Origin: Gammaproteobacteria bacterium
GTDB taxonomy: Bacteria > Pseudomonadota > Gammaproteobacteria > Steroidobacterales > Woeseiaceae
Direction of reading: 5' to 3'
Assembly: GCA_029861535.1 (NCBI GenBank)
Contig: JAOTZC010000010.1
Span: 1-64,000, forward strand
DNA: 64,000 nucleotides
In this document: one piece after another, positions 53,632 to 62,616 of the stretch
Layout: the number at the start of each line of letters is the position of its first letter
Numbering within the stretch: position 1 is the first letter of the stretch
Translations under genes and position numbers: made by a program
Notes under the pieces: generated by a model
What the model was told of the DNA's origin: nothing
The model's input: only the letters and a program-made list of their open reading frames with translations
Database searches by the model: none

Positions 53632-53651
53632 GCAAACGGGTGACCGTTTGC
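53632..53651 (+). other. GNRA-loop hairpin between archease and rtcB genes
   Basis: GCAAACGG-GTGA-CCGTTTGC, a perfect 8-bp stem closed by a GTGA (GNRA) loop, 12 bp after the archease stop and 24 bp before the rtcB start. No T-run follows. It could be an RNA-processing or attenuation element in the dicistronic message, or a leader structure limiting rtcB translation. Confidence 0.65.
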
Positions 53652-53675
53652 ACCTGCCCATAGCGAGAGCGGCGA

Positions 53676-55106
53676 ATGGATACGAGCAAATTGGAGCGGC
53701 TGGACGAGACCCGGTGGCGCATACCGGCAACGGGTAGCATGCAGGTCCCTGCAGTGATATTCGCGGATCGCGATCTAATCGAGGATATGGACGACAAGGT
53801 CCATGAGCAGATCTGCAACGTCTGCCGGTTACCCGGCATCGTCAAGAGCGCGCTTGTTATGCCTGATGCGCACTGGGGTTATGGCTTCCCGATTGGCGGT
53901 GTGGCGGCGTTCGCCGCGGATGAAGGCGGCGTAATCTCGGCCGGCGGTGTTGGATTCGATATTTCCTGTGGCGTGCGACTGATCGACACTGGCGTGTCGC
54001 GCGAGGCTATTCAGTCCGTGCAAGCCGAGTTGGCACATGAGTTATCTAGAAGCACTCCCGCCGGAGTTGGCAGCACTGGAAGGATTCGCCTCGATGATAC
54101 TGATATGGACAACATGCTAACCGGTGGCGCGAAGTGGGCCGTTGCCGAAGGCTACGGTTTGCCAGACGATCTCGAGCATATCGAGGAATCAGGATGTCAG
54201 GCTGATCCTGATCCGGCTGCCGTGTCCGCACGCGCTAGGCGCCGTCAGCGTAACGAAATGGGTACGCTCGGTTCCGGAAATCATTACCTTGAGGTGCAAT
54301 ATGTCAGCGAAGTATTCAACAATTCGATTGCTGACGCCTACGGGCTGCGCGAAGGGGATGCGGTCATCAGTATTCATTGCGGATCTCGCGGCCTGGGACA
54401 CCAAATCGGCACTGAATTCCTGCGTGAGATGGCAATTTCAGCCGAAAAATACGGCATAAAACTACCCGATCGGGAACTGGCATGCGCGCCGATCAATTCG
54501 GGACTCGGTCAGCGTTACCTTGGTGCCATGCGCGCCGCTGTTAACTGTGCGCTCGCCAACCGGCAGATTCTGACTCACCTGACGCGTACTGCATTCGCGC
54601 AATTCTTTCCCGATACGACGCTCAAACTCGTGTACGACGTTTCGCACAATATTTGCAAGGAAGAGCACCACGTCGTCGATGGAGAGAGCCTACGGCTGCA
54701 CGTACATCGAAAAGGCGCAACGCGAGCGCTGGGCCCGGGCTCCAAAGACGTGCCCGCTGCTTTCAGAAATGTCGGGCAGCCTGTTTTCATTGGTGGTTCT
54801 ATGGGGACCTCGTCATATGTTCTTGCCGGTACGGAGGCCGGCGAGGAGCTTGCATTCAGTTCGGCCTGTCACGGCGCTGGGCGCAAGATGAGCCGACATC
54901 AAGCGCGAAAACGGTGGCGCGGTAGGGAAATCGCAGACGAGCTGGCACAAGACGGCGTTATTGTTCGTAGTCCGTCAAGCCGAGGCATTGCCGAGGAAGC
55001 ACCCGGAGCTTACAAGGATGTCACTGGTGTCGTTGATGCCGCTGATCGGGCGGGCCTGACTACCAAAGTCTGCCGTCTCCGGCCGATGATCTGCATCAAG
55101 GGCTAG
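53676..55106 (+). CDS. rtcB: RNA-splicing ligase RtcB
   Basis: 476-aa GTP- and Mn-dependent 3'-phosphate RNA ligase. Metal and guanylylation motifs are visible: PDAHWGYGFPIGGVAAF, GGVGFDISCGVRL (metal Cys), LGSGNHYLEVQYV, IHCGSRGLGHQIG, DVSHNICKEEHHVVDG, LHVHRKGATRALGPGS, FIGGSMGTSSYVLAG and the guanylylated histidine in SSACHGAGRKMSRHQA. It is longer than E. coli RtcB, in line with archease-dependent RtcB. Role: repair of broken tRNA or rRNA after stress. The rtcA cyclase and RtcR regulator are absent here. Confidence 0.95.
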   Translation: MDTSKLERLDETRWRIPATGSMQVPAVIFADRDLIEDMDDKVHEQICNVCRLPGIVKSALVMPDAHWGYGFPIGGVAAFAADEGGVISAGGVGFDISCGVRLIDTGVSREAIQSVQAELAHELSRSTPAGVGSTGRIRLDDTDMDNMLTGGAKWAVAEGYGLPDDLEHIEESGCQADPDPAAVSARARRRQRNEMGTLGSGNHYLEVQYVSEVFNNSIADAYGLREGDAVISIHCGSRGLGHQIGTEFLREMAISAEKYGIKLPDRELACAPINSGLGQRYLGAMRAAVNCALANRQILTHLTRTAFAQFFPDTTLKLVYDVSHNICKEEHHVVDGESLRLHVHRKGATRALGPGSKDVPAAFRNVGQPVFIGGSMGTSSYVLAGTEAGEELAFSSACHGAGRKMSRHQARKRWRGREIADELAQDGVIVRSPSSRGIAEEAPGAYKDVTGVVDAADRAGLTTKVCRLRPMICIKG

Positions 55107-55138
55107 TTCATGCGCAGCGGGGGCCCCGCGATGTCACA

Positions 55139-55705
55139 TCACGGCGCTGGGTGGTGTTTCCCGATAACAAAGACCGATGTCGCTTGCGGTCCTTTTTCCC
55201 CGGCCTCCTCGACGAAGCGCAATTCCGCACCAATCGCCAGATCGTCAAACTCCGCATTCACCAGGCTGTTGCGATGGAAAAAGATATCTCGACCGTCGGG
55301 CGTCTCCAGTCTCCCGTAGTCTTCCTCCGGCTCCAGCACAGAAACACGCCCGTGGGCCGATGGCTCGTGCGACTTGACCTTGCCGCGTCTTTTGCGAACG
55401 TAGTCTTCCAGTCGACGACGGACGCTGTCGAAAGCATCACGTACGGCGACATAGGGATCCTCGTGAGAATGACGATCATCTGGCGAACGCTTCACGACTA
55501 TCTCACTATTCGGAACCGTTACGTCGACACGCAGGTGATAAAGCTTGCCTTTATGATGGTGTTTGTGGGGCGATTCAATCATGACACGGCAGCCGATAAT
55601 CTCGTCGCAAAATTTTTCCAATTTCTCGGCCCGCTCGCGTACCGCAGCCTCCAGGGCGGGTGACGGTTTCATGTCGCGAAATGTAATTTCAATTGGCTTT
55701 TGCAT
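55139..55705 (-). CDS. HPF/RaiA-family ribosome hibernation protein with cold-shock domain
   Basis: 188 aa. Residues 1-110 resemble the HPF/RaiA S30AE fold: IEITFRDMKPSPALEAAVRERAEKLEKF, CRVMIESPHKHHHKGKLYHLRVDVTVP and DPYVAVRDAFDSVRRRLEDYVRKRRGKVK. Residues about 115-180 are a cold-shock-like OB fold: HGRVSVLEPEEDYGRLETPDGRDIFFHRNSLV and GAELRFVEEAGEKGPQATSV. Together they suggest ribosome inactivation combined with RNA binding. Convergent with rtcB (32 bp between stops), with a CBS-protein gene 32 bp upstream. Confidence 0.88.
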   Translation of the reverse strand: MQKPIEITFRDMKPSPALEAAVRERAEKLEKFCDEIIGCRVMIESPHKHHHKGKLYHLRVDVTVPNSEIVVKRSPDDRHSHEDPYVAVRDAFDSVRRRLEDYVRKRRGKVKSHEPSAHGRVSVLEPEEDYGRLETPDGRDIFFHRNSLVNAEFDDLAIGAELRFVEEAGEKGPQATSVFVIGKHHPAP

Positions 55706-55737
55706 ATCGGTTTTAACCGCTTATGAGAAACCTATCC

Positions 55738-56211
55738 TCAGGCGGCACTATCCCGAGATTTCGTGGGCACCAAGTGTGCCTGTTCGTAGTCGAACTGACG
55801 CGCAAGCATTTGGCTTAGGTTGCCTATTATTTCGGCCATCGCGTCGATGACGTTGTCCAGCGTGACGATGCCAATGATTTCGGAATTCCGAGTGACCAGT
55901 ACACGCCGAACGCCGTGTTTGTTCATTGCCGCAGTGATTTCGGCCAGACCGGCGTCTGCGTCGATCCTGACGGGCTCTCGTGTGCAAAGGTCGGCGACGG
56001 TCAAATCTTCAGGATTCAGATCACAGGCTAACGCATGCACAACAATGTCTCGATCCGTGATCACGCCAACCGAACCGGCTTCCGCCACACCCTTACTAGA
56101 AATCAAGATATCTCCGACGCCTTTTTCACGCATCAATTTGGCGGCATCAAGCAGCGGCGCGGATTCGTCTATGGTGGCTAACATCGGTGGGCTCATGTCA
56201 ATTGCGCGCAT
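55738..56211 (-). CDS. Tandem CBS-domain protein
   Basis: 157 aa consisting of one CBS pair: PPMLATIDESAPLLDAAKLMREKGVGDILISS...GVITDRDIVVHALA and VRIDADAGLAEITAAMNKHGVRRVLVTRNSEIIGIVTLDNVIDAMAEI. Such stand-alone CBS modules sense adenine nucleotides or NAD. No attached effector domain. It probably forms an operon with the hibernation factor gene 32 bp downstream; the gene order fits an energy-stress role. Confidence 0.88.
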   Translation of the reverse strand: MRAIDMSPPMLATIDESAPLLDAAKLMREKGVGDILISSKGVAEAGSVGVITDRDIVVHALACDLNPEDLTVADLCTREPVRIDADAGLAEITAAMNKHGVRRVLVTRNSEIIGIVTLDNVIDAMAEIIGNLSQMLARQFDYEQAHLVPTKSRDSAA

Positions 56212-56530
56212 GGCTAGCTCCTTTTCACATTGGATGAAGTTGCTCGATTAGTGACATTGGCGCGATCACCTGCTTGATATTTATGCACGAGGTATTGCCG
56301 GAAGTGAAGTAGTAGTTATGCCTACTGATGATGAGTGCTGATGTGTCGACCGAGTTGCTCCGTAGAATTCCGTACTGAAATACAGGACCCATGTGTATAG
56401 CATCGTTGGTACGATTTTGTTCGCGATTTATTGCGTGATGCGTGGGAGGGCCGACCAGCAACCTAAGCGCATTGAGTAAGATCATTTACGGGTCGGCAGG
56501 ATGGCCACCACGAGCTAAGCGGTCGCAATT
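56212..56530. other. 319-bp divergent intergenic region with dyad
   Basis: Separates the CBS/hibernation operon from the pncA-pncB pair. At 56311-56326 lies AGTAG-TTATGC-CTACT, a perfect 5-bp dyad that may be a regulator site shared by both units. The track's 86-aa minus-strand frame (56225-56485) shows no Shine-Dalgarno, domain or signal and I do not accept it. No clear promoter hexamers were picked out. Confidence 0.4.
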
Positions 56531-57112
56531 ATGATGCTTAGAGACAATGACGCGTTGCTTGTAGTTGATGCACAGCGGGATTTTCTGCCCGGTGGCGCGC
56601 TTGCCGTGCCCGGTGGAAATAAAGTCGTACCGGTGCTGGCGGCATACATCGAGGCATTCGCCCGTAACGGTCGTCCGATTTTCGCAAGCCGCGACTGGCA
56701 CCCAGCAGATCATTGTTCGTTTCAGACGTCCGGCGGACAATGGCCGCCGCATTGTATTGCCGATAGTCGCGGTGCGATGATTGAACCTGCACTCCAGTTG
56801 CCGGCCAACACGACAATCGTCGACAAAGCCACGTCGACTGATCAAGATGCTTATTCCGCATTCGAGGGTACCGCGCTCGATTCAATGTTGAGAAATCTGG
56901 GCATCCGGCGGCTGTTCATCGGCGGGCTAGCGACAGAGTACTGCGTACTCAATTCGGCGCTGGACGCTCTGCGACTTGGATATGAAGTGGTGTTGCTGAC
57001 GGATGCGATCAGCGCAATCGACGAGGCCGCCGGCGCCCGAGCCATCGAAAAATTGCACCGCGCGCACGCGGAGTTCATGGAAGCCGCGACGGTTCTCAAT
57101 GGTCAGCGCTGA
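56531..57112 (+). CDS. pncA: Nicotinamidase (isochorismatase-family)
   Basis: 193-aa cysteine hydrolase converting nicotinamide to nicotinate. Catalytic Asp13 lies in LLVVDAQRDFLPGG, the lysine in TTIVDKATSTDQDAYSAF and the cysteine in GGLATEYCVLNSALDAL. ASRDWHPADHCSF carries the metal-binding Asp-x-His-x3-His typical of true nicotinamidases rather than isochorismatases. ATG 56531 or 56534. Followed 43 bp later by the enzyme using its product. Confidence 0.92.
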   Translation: MMLRDNDALLVVDAQRDFLPGGALAVPGGNKVVPVLAAYIEAFARNGRPIFASRDWHPADHCSFQTSGGQWPPHCIADSRGAMIEPALQLPANTTIVDKATSTDQDAYSAFEGTALDSMLRNLGIRRLFIGGLATEYCVLNSALDALRLGYEVVLLTDAISAIDEAAGARAIEKLHRAHAEFMEAATVLNGQR

Positions 57113-57155
57113 TATTCGCGCCGCCTTGTCCAGATCCAAAAATGATTGGAGTGCA

Positions 57156-58496
57156 ATGCAGAAATCAAGCGGACTACTGACGGATCTTTATCAGTTGACA
57201 ATGCTGGATGCGTATCTCGAAGCGGACATGCGCGACGAGGCAGTATTTGAATTTTTCGTCCGCCGGCTGCCAAAGAATCGCAGTTTCCTGATGGTCGCCG
57301 GACTGGAGCAGCTGCTCAACTACCTCGAGCGGCTGTCGTTCCGTGCAAATGAGATCGAATGGCTCGAATCAACGGGAAGATTCAGTTCGAAGTTACTGAA
57401 TTATCTCAAGGATTTTCAATTTCTGGGTGAGGTCCGGGCAATGCCGGAGGGCACGCTTTGCTTTGAGAACGAGCCCATCGTGCAGGTCATTGCTGCGCTA
57501 CCGGAGGCGCAACTCATCGAGACCCGACTGATTAATCTCATACATTATCAGACGCTGATTGCGAGCAAAGCAGCACGTTGCGTGCTGGCAGCGCCAGGGA
57601 AGATGTTGGTCGACTTTGGACTTCGACGCGCGCATGGTGCGGAGGCTGGTTTGCTGGCTGCGCGTGCGAGCTACATTGCGGGTTTTACAGGGACGTCGAC
57701 GGTATTGGCCGAAGCTGAATTTGGCATACCTATCTTTGGCACGATGGCGCATTCCTTTATACAGGCACATTCTTCGGAGATTGAGGCATTCGAGCACTTC
57801 GCGCGAACTTATCCTGACGGTTCGGTGCTCCTGATTGACACTTACGACACATTAGCCGCCGCGCGCGCTGTTACGCGCCTGGTCCGGCGGCTGCGTCCGG
57901 AAGGGATTACGGTACGCGCCGTACGACTCGACAGCGGCGACATGCCGGCGCTTGCCGACGAAGTCCGAAAAATCCTGGACGGCAATGGATGCGAGGATAT
58001 TTCCATCTTCTGCAGTGGCAGCCTCGATGAATACGTCCTGGCAACGGAATACACTGATACACCTGTGGATGGCTTCGGCATCGGTACTCACGTCGATGTG
58101 TCCGCCGATGCCCCGTATCTCGATTGTGCATACAAGATTCAGGAATATGCAGGCACCGCGCGTCGCAAAATATCACCTGGCAAAGCAACATGGCCCGGCC
58201 GCAAACAGGTTTATCGGCGGTACGATGCTGATGGCCTCATTCAGGGCGATGCCCTGGTAGAGATCAATGAAACGTGCGAGGGTACTGCGCTCCTTGAGAC
58301 CGTCATGCGTAACGGCGAACGGCTTACGTCTTCGCCGGATCTGACTTCAGTGCGCGACCACGCGGCACGTGAACTGGCCTCTTTGCCGGAAGCCATGCAA
58401 GATCCTTTTGCCGAATCTATCTATCCCGTGAAGATAGCGAAGTCCCTCAAAGCGTCTGCGGCGAAAATCGATCGCTCAGTGCAAACGGCCGACTAG
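57156..58496 (+). CDS. pncB: Nicotinate phosphoribosyltransferase
   Basis: 446 aa from ATG 57156, with GGAG close upstream; the track's 51 extra residues overlap pncA. LLTDLYQLTMLDAYLEADMRDEAVFEFFVRRLP is the family opening, FGLRRAHGAEAGLLAARASYIAGFTGTSTVLA and GTMAHSFIQAH carry the catalytic histidine region, and VRAVRLDSGDMPALADEVRKILD the phosphate site. It makes NaMN from nicotinate and PRPP. With pncA it forms the deamidating NAD salvage route. Confidence 0.92.
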   Translation: MQKSSGLLTDLYQLTMLDAYLEADMRDEAVFEFFVRRLPKNRSFLMVAGLEQLLNYLERLSFRANEIEWLESTGRFSSKLLNYLKDFQFLGEVRAMPEGTLCFENEPIVQVIAALPEAQLIETRLINLIHYQTLIASKAARCVLAAPGKMLVDFGLRRAHGAEAGLLAARASYIAGFTGTSTVLAEAEFGIPIFGTMAHSFIQAHSSEIEAFEHFARTYPDGSVLLIDTYDTLAAARAVTRLVRRLRPEGITVRAVRLDSGDMPALADEVRKILDGNGCEDISIFCSGSLDEYVLATEYTDTPVDGFGIGTHVDVSADAPYLDCAYKIQEYAGTARRKISPGKATWPGRKQVYRRYDADGLIQGDALVEINETCEGTALLETVMRNGERLTSSPDLTSVRDHAARELASLPEAMQDPFAESIYPVKIAKSLKASAAKIDRSVQTAD

Positions 58497-58545
58497 GCGG
58501 CCATGCCGACGCGGCGCGCTCACTCTCGTCCCTAATTCGCGTTGT

Positions 58546-61500
58546 TTACCGGAACCAAAGCTTGATCCGATCACACAAAAAACACATCACAAACGCCACT
58601 AACAGGGCGGCGATCAACGCGGCGATAAGCGCGCACTTGAAATAAGGGCCACACACACTCCACGGTCGCTCGAGCTGTCCGGGGATCTCACTAGGCCCCG
58701 GATCATCGGCATCGGTGCCCCCGAACACAAATGAGAAACTGGCGTATCGTTTAAATGGCTCGCCTCGGCTGGAGGTTCCGTTGGCCTTAACCGAAAACAG
58801 GTACGCACCGGGCAGATCGTGTTCGAAGTACGTGCCATAAATGCCATCACCGGCGGCACCGTCGTGATGGGCGCCGTCGTCATGCAGGATTATCGGCACT
58901 TTGATCCGGTCGGGCCGACGTACCGTGCCACGCACGATGGCCAGATGAATCGGTCTGAAGTCGCCTAGTACGACGCGCAACGGGGTCCCATAGCGGCCCG
59001 GTGTGAGCTCATCAACCTGTGTTGGCCCCGTGCGCATGACAAGCTCGCCGATACCGGAAGCTGCAGCGAAAAATTCGAGATCGGGTTCACGATCTTGTAC
59101 GTAGACGTTGTAGCTCCAAAGGCCGGCTGCAGGATTCACGACGCGATAGATCTGATGCTTGCTGTCGGCGAAAGCCGAGAGCCCCGGCGGTGCCGCACTG
59201 ACGATGCTGCCCGTCGGATCTCTCAGGACGACGCGCGCGCCGTCATCACGGTTCCAGTGAAATGCGACGGTAATGACCTGAAAACCCTCCGCCACCGGAA
59301 TGTACCCGGTCGGGATCGGCGCCGGCAAATGCGTTAGTTCCGTTCCCAGACTCCGCACCTCAGGCGGGATACCCTCGCGGTAATAAAAGCGCTGTTCGTC
59401 ACGTTGGCGTTCGTCGATCTCCTTATAGACGCTGGCAAGACGGCTCATCAAACCGTAGGACCCGCGCCCCTCGAGTAGATCCCAAAATATTCCGCCGGTC
59501 GTGTTGGCGATATCGAAAAGCACGCCCACATCGGCATCCTGGCCAATCGCGACCGTATGCACGCGAACCGACGGGTCGGCCATGTCCAGCTGCGGTTTGA
59601 GCGGGAATTCACCCTCCCGCTCCCAAAACGGTGCGAAGTTCTCACGGCCATCGGAGATTAATACAATCTCCCATTGGTGCGTTGGATCGCCCTGCGCTGG
59701 ATCCCGTAGCATGTCCCAAGCCTCGGTCAGGCCGGCTCCGATCGATGTTTCCAGGGGAAAGCCCTCGCCATCCGGCCGCAGATTGCCGATGATTCGCGCC
59801 GCGGGTTCTCGATTGTTGGTCGTCGCATCGGGTTGGGCCTGGACCATGCGAAAGTCCGTTCTTGCGAGCTCGTCCTGTTCGACCACCTCGTCGCCGTCAT
59901 CACTGTCGCGTTTGAAACTAACTACGCCGATACGGTCCTGATCATTGGAGAGATTGACAAAAAAGCGTCCCGCCGCACGGGCTGCCTCGATCTTTTCATC
60001 GGAAAACGTATCCGTTTCCCGATCGTACTCAATCATACTGTTGGTACGATCGACAGCCACCGCGCGATCCAAGATCTGTGTGTCGCGATAGCACACGCTA
60101 TTTGGCTCCCGATCCCTGATAGCGGGGTCATCGCGCAGTACCGCATCCAGCGCATAACAACCCGACGAGCGGGGCGGGGTCTCCACGAGCATCCAGTATT
60201 CACCGTTGATCGTTGCTTCAGTGATTACGCGCACCACCGGTTCGCCGTCGACACTCAGTGCAACATTGCCCGGACTGAGGTCGATGCCGGCGCTACCGCC
60301 CAACAGACGCACGAGTATGCGATTGCCAACGCTTGAGGAGCCGCCCCACGCAGGCTCGCCTTGTTCCGGGGACAGGATATGCAGCCCAATAACCAAATTT
60401 TCGTAAAACTGATTGGGCACCCGACCCAATCCGACGGGACCGGTGGGCGGCCGCGGCACCACATCCTGCGTGTCGGCACCAGCGAGATACAAATCCAGGT
60501 CGCCGTCACGATCGAAGTCCAGCAGGTCCGCGGATAAGCGTTGATACGGGCCATTACCAGGTAACACCGTCGACGAAGGAGTGGAAATCGGATCCGCGAA
60601 AGTTCCGTCACCGCGGTTCAACCAGATCCAGACATTGCGGTCCGCGTTTCTGCCCCAATCGCTACCGGTGCGTGTGCCGACAATGTCCACCGATCCGTCG
60701 AGATTCAGATCGCCGAGTTCCAGGTCATAGAATGGATCGCCGGGGTGTGTTGGATCGATGCCAGGTAATCGGGTACTGCTGAAGTTGCCGGGCGTGGCCG
60801 CATCGTTGATAAACACCCGCACATCCTCAGCACCGATAACAAAGTCTACGATGCCATCGCCATTGAAGTCCGCCGGCGCGCCGGTGGCGGCGGCGACGGG
60901 GAAATTTTGCGATAGCGAATACTCGGGGCTATCGGCGTCAGCGTTATGCAGAAACAATTGTGATTCCACGGCGGTGCGGCCATCCGATTCCGCCAAATTC
61001 CATTCATTGCAAATTAAAACGTCCTCAAAACCATCGGTATTGGCGTCAAGGAAAAAAGAATCATGAGTGGAAATACTGTCAGGCGCGTTGATCACGATGG
61101 GCGCGATGAATCGACCGTCGCCGGCATTGCGAAATACGCGCGTCTGTGAGGTGCGCTCTGGACAAAAAAATGGCGCCGTGCGCAGTGTTACCAGGAAATC
61201 GAGGTTGCCGTCGTTGTCTATGTCCGCATGATCGAAATCATCAGGACACCAGCCATCAGGAATGGCATCCGACGGCAGTCGCGCTGCCGAGTCCTCAATG
61301 AAACGACCGGGCACGCCGCCATCATTGTTCATGAAGATGCGAATGCGAAAATCACTCATCGTGAAATTATTGGCGGCGGTCTGCACCAGGTCTGGCAGAC
61401 CATCATTATTGATATCCACAAAATCGGCGTCGTAGCTCGCGTGGTCTTCAAAGAAATCACCACCGCTGGGAACTATTGCCGCGAAGCTGCCAGTCTCGCC

Positions 61501-62124
61501 GTCGTTCAGCGGGTCAAACGCCATCGCAGTAAATCGCTTATCAAGGTTATTCAGGCGCAGTACCGAATGACTGGCGTTTCGATCGTTATTGGAGTTGTTA
61601 TCGAAGATATCTTCAAAGCCGTCGCCGTTAACATCGGCCACTTCAGCATCTTTGCTCCGCCCAAGATTCATGTTGGGATCACCGAGAATCATGCTGATGT
61701 CCCGATGGCCGTCGATTTCCGTAAGCTGACGAAAACCGAGTTCATTGAGGGCCGAAGTAATGACCCGGAAGCCCCGGTAGTTAGTCCGGCGCGCGCCGAG
61801 GTCAACTGCGACGAGTAACGGTGTCTTGGGAATTGGCGTGATTGACGTGCCGATACGATTGCCGACCGGCACGCGGATCTGGATGAAATCATCGCGCCAT
61901 AAATAGGCCTTGCCGCTTCTTATCGTGGTCGTCCCGTCGGTGAAGATCACCGCTTGGTCTTCCTGCCTATCGCCGAACCCCGAACCCCGCAGCGTGATCA
62001 GCTCGTGGACTCTCTGCATTGGCGGATCGACTTCAAGAAGCTCGGCGCTACTCGCAGACCGCCAAGGAATAACAACAAGAATGGCAACTAACGCCAACAG
62101 TAATTCAATAGGCGTGTTCGACAT
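58546..62124 (-). CDS. Large FG-GAP/VCBS and VWA surface protein
   Basis: 1192 aa from ATG 62124, with AAGGGTG upstream. A signal peptide (PIELLLALVAILVVIPWRSASSA) is followed by an IPT/TIG-like domain (ITLRGSGFGDRQEDQAVIF). At least seven FG-GAP-type calcium repeats then occur between residues about 150 and 560 (DVNGDGFEDIF, DINNDGLPDLV, DIDNDGNLDFL, DFNGDGIVDFV, DFDRDGDLDLYLAG). A VWA domain spans about 690-900 (RIGVVSFKRDSD, EIVLISDGRENF). Beta-sandwich regions and a C-terminal membrane segment (CALIAALIAALLVAFVMCFLC) ending in Arg follow. Likely a calcium-dependent surface or adhesion protein. Confidence 0.85.
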   Translation of the reverse strand: MSNTPIELLLALVAILVVIPWRSASSAELLEVDPPMQRVHELITLRGSGFGDRQEDQAVIFTDGTTTIRSGKAYLWRDDFIQIRVPVGNRIGTSITPIPKTPLLVAVDLGARRTNYRGFRVITSALNELGFRQLTEIDGHRDISMILGDPNMNLGRSKDAEVADVNGDGFEDIFDNNSNNDRNASHSVLRLNNLDKRFTAMAFDPLNDGETGSFAAIVPSGGDFFEDHASYDADFVDINNDGLPDLVQTAANNFTMSDFRIRIFMNNDGGVPGRFIEDSAARLPSDAIPDGWCPDDFDHADIDNDGNLDFLVTLRTAPFFCPERTSQTRVFRNAGDGRFIAPIVINAPDSISTHDSFFLDANTDGFEDVLICNEWNLAESDGRTAVESQLFLHNADADSPEYSLSQNFPVAAATGAPADFNGDGIVDFVIGAEDVRVFINDAATPGNFSSTRLPGIDPTHPGDPFYDLELGDLNLDGSVDIVGTRTGSDWGRNADRNVWIWLNRGDGTFADPISTPSSTVLPGNGPYQRLSADLLDFDRDGDLDLYLAGADTQDVVPRPPTGPVGLGRVPNQFYENLVIGLHILSPEQGEPAWGGSSSVGNRILVRLLGGSAGIDLSPGNVALSVDGEPVVRVITEATINGEYWMLVETPPRSSGCYALDAVLRDDPAIRDREPNSVCYRDTQILDRAVAVDRTNSMIEYDRETDTFSDEKIEAARAAGRFFVNLSNDQDRIGVVSFKRDSDDGDEVVEQDELARTDFRMVQAQPDATTNNREPAARIIGNLRPDGEGFPLETSIGAGLTEAWDMLRDPAQGDPTHQWEIVLISDGRENFAPFWEREGEFPLKPQLDMADPSVRVHTVAIGQDADVGVLFDIANTTGGIFWDLLEGRGSYGLMSRLASVYKEIDERQRDEQRFYYREGIPPEVRSLGTELTHLPAPIPTGYIPVAEGFQVITVAFHWNRDDGARVVLRDPTGSIVSAAPPGLSAFADSKHQIYRVVNPAAGLWSYNVYVQDREPDLEFFAAASGIGELVMRTGPTQVDELTPGRYGTPLRVVLGDFRPIHLAIVRGTVRRPDRIKVPIILHDDGAHHDGAAGDGIYGTYFEHDLPGAYLFSVKANGTSSRGEPFKRYASFSFVFGGTDADDPGPSEIPGQLERPWSVCGPYFKCALIAALIAALLVAFVMCFLCDRIKLWFR

Positions 62125-62172
62125 ATAAGCACCCTTGTTCGGTAACAAACTATCTACGTCTGGATCGGGTGG

Positions 62173-62565
62173 TTAAAAGAAGTCTAGCACCGATCCGTCG
62201 AACATCGGCTCTCGTAAGATGGTCAGGCGTTCCGTTAAAAGCAGCACAATTGCTAGTCGACGAAGAAAAGTAGGCGCGGTCTCGAGGATAAACGACGCCT
62301 TAGCGTCTGGGCGCCGTGTGGCTACCAATCTGGATCTGAGGCTGAACTGGTTGCCAAACGTATCGAAGCGCCAAAGAATCGTCGCGTCTTGAGCGTTCCC
62401 GACTAGCCTTCCGGGGACGATATCAGAAAGATAGGTGTCGGCATTGAAGAGGTTACAAGTTTGGCCGAGGCTCGAAGATCTTACGACGAAACTTATTTTG
62501 GGCTCCTCGTACTCAATGAATATGGAACCTGGCTTAACTCTCGGGGCCCAAACTACACATTGCAA
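62173..62565 (-). CDS. Uncertain ORF, 130 aa
   Basis: A reading frame with mixed but protein-like composition (KPGSIFIEYEEPKISFVVRSSS, DATILWRFDTFGNQFSLRSRLV). It has no recognisable domain, signal peptide or Shine-Dalgarno, in a low-density region between the giant surface protein and a dispersed repeat. It may be a decayed gene or chance. I list it because the alternative strand is emptier. Confidence 0.25.
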   Translation of the reverse strand: MQCVVWAPRVKPGSIFIEYEEPKISFVVRSSSLGQTCNLFNADTYLSDIVPGRLVGNAQDATILWRFDTFGNQFSLRSRLVATRRPDAKASFILETAPTFLRRLAIVLLLTERLTILREPMFDGSVLDFF

Positions 62566-62616
62566 TTTTCGGACAAATACTACTCGATTGAATGTCTGCG
62601 TAGCGCCCGAAAGCCG

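Noticed and set aside
56225-56485. 86-aa minus-strand ORF between the CBS gene and pncA
   Set aside because: No Shine-Dalgarno, signal peptide or recognisable domain; the region looks like a divergent promoter.
58546-62124. GlyGly-CTERM substrate for the rhombosortase
   Set aside because: C-terminal tail has a membrane segment and a basic end but no Gly-Gly motif.
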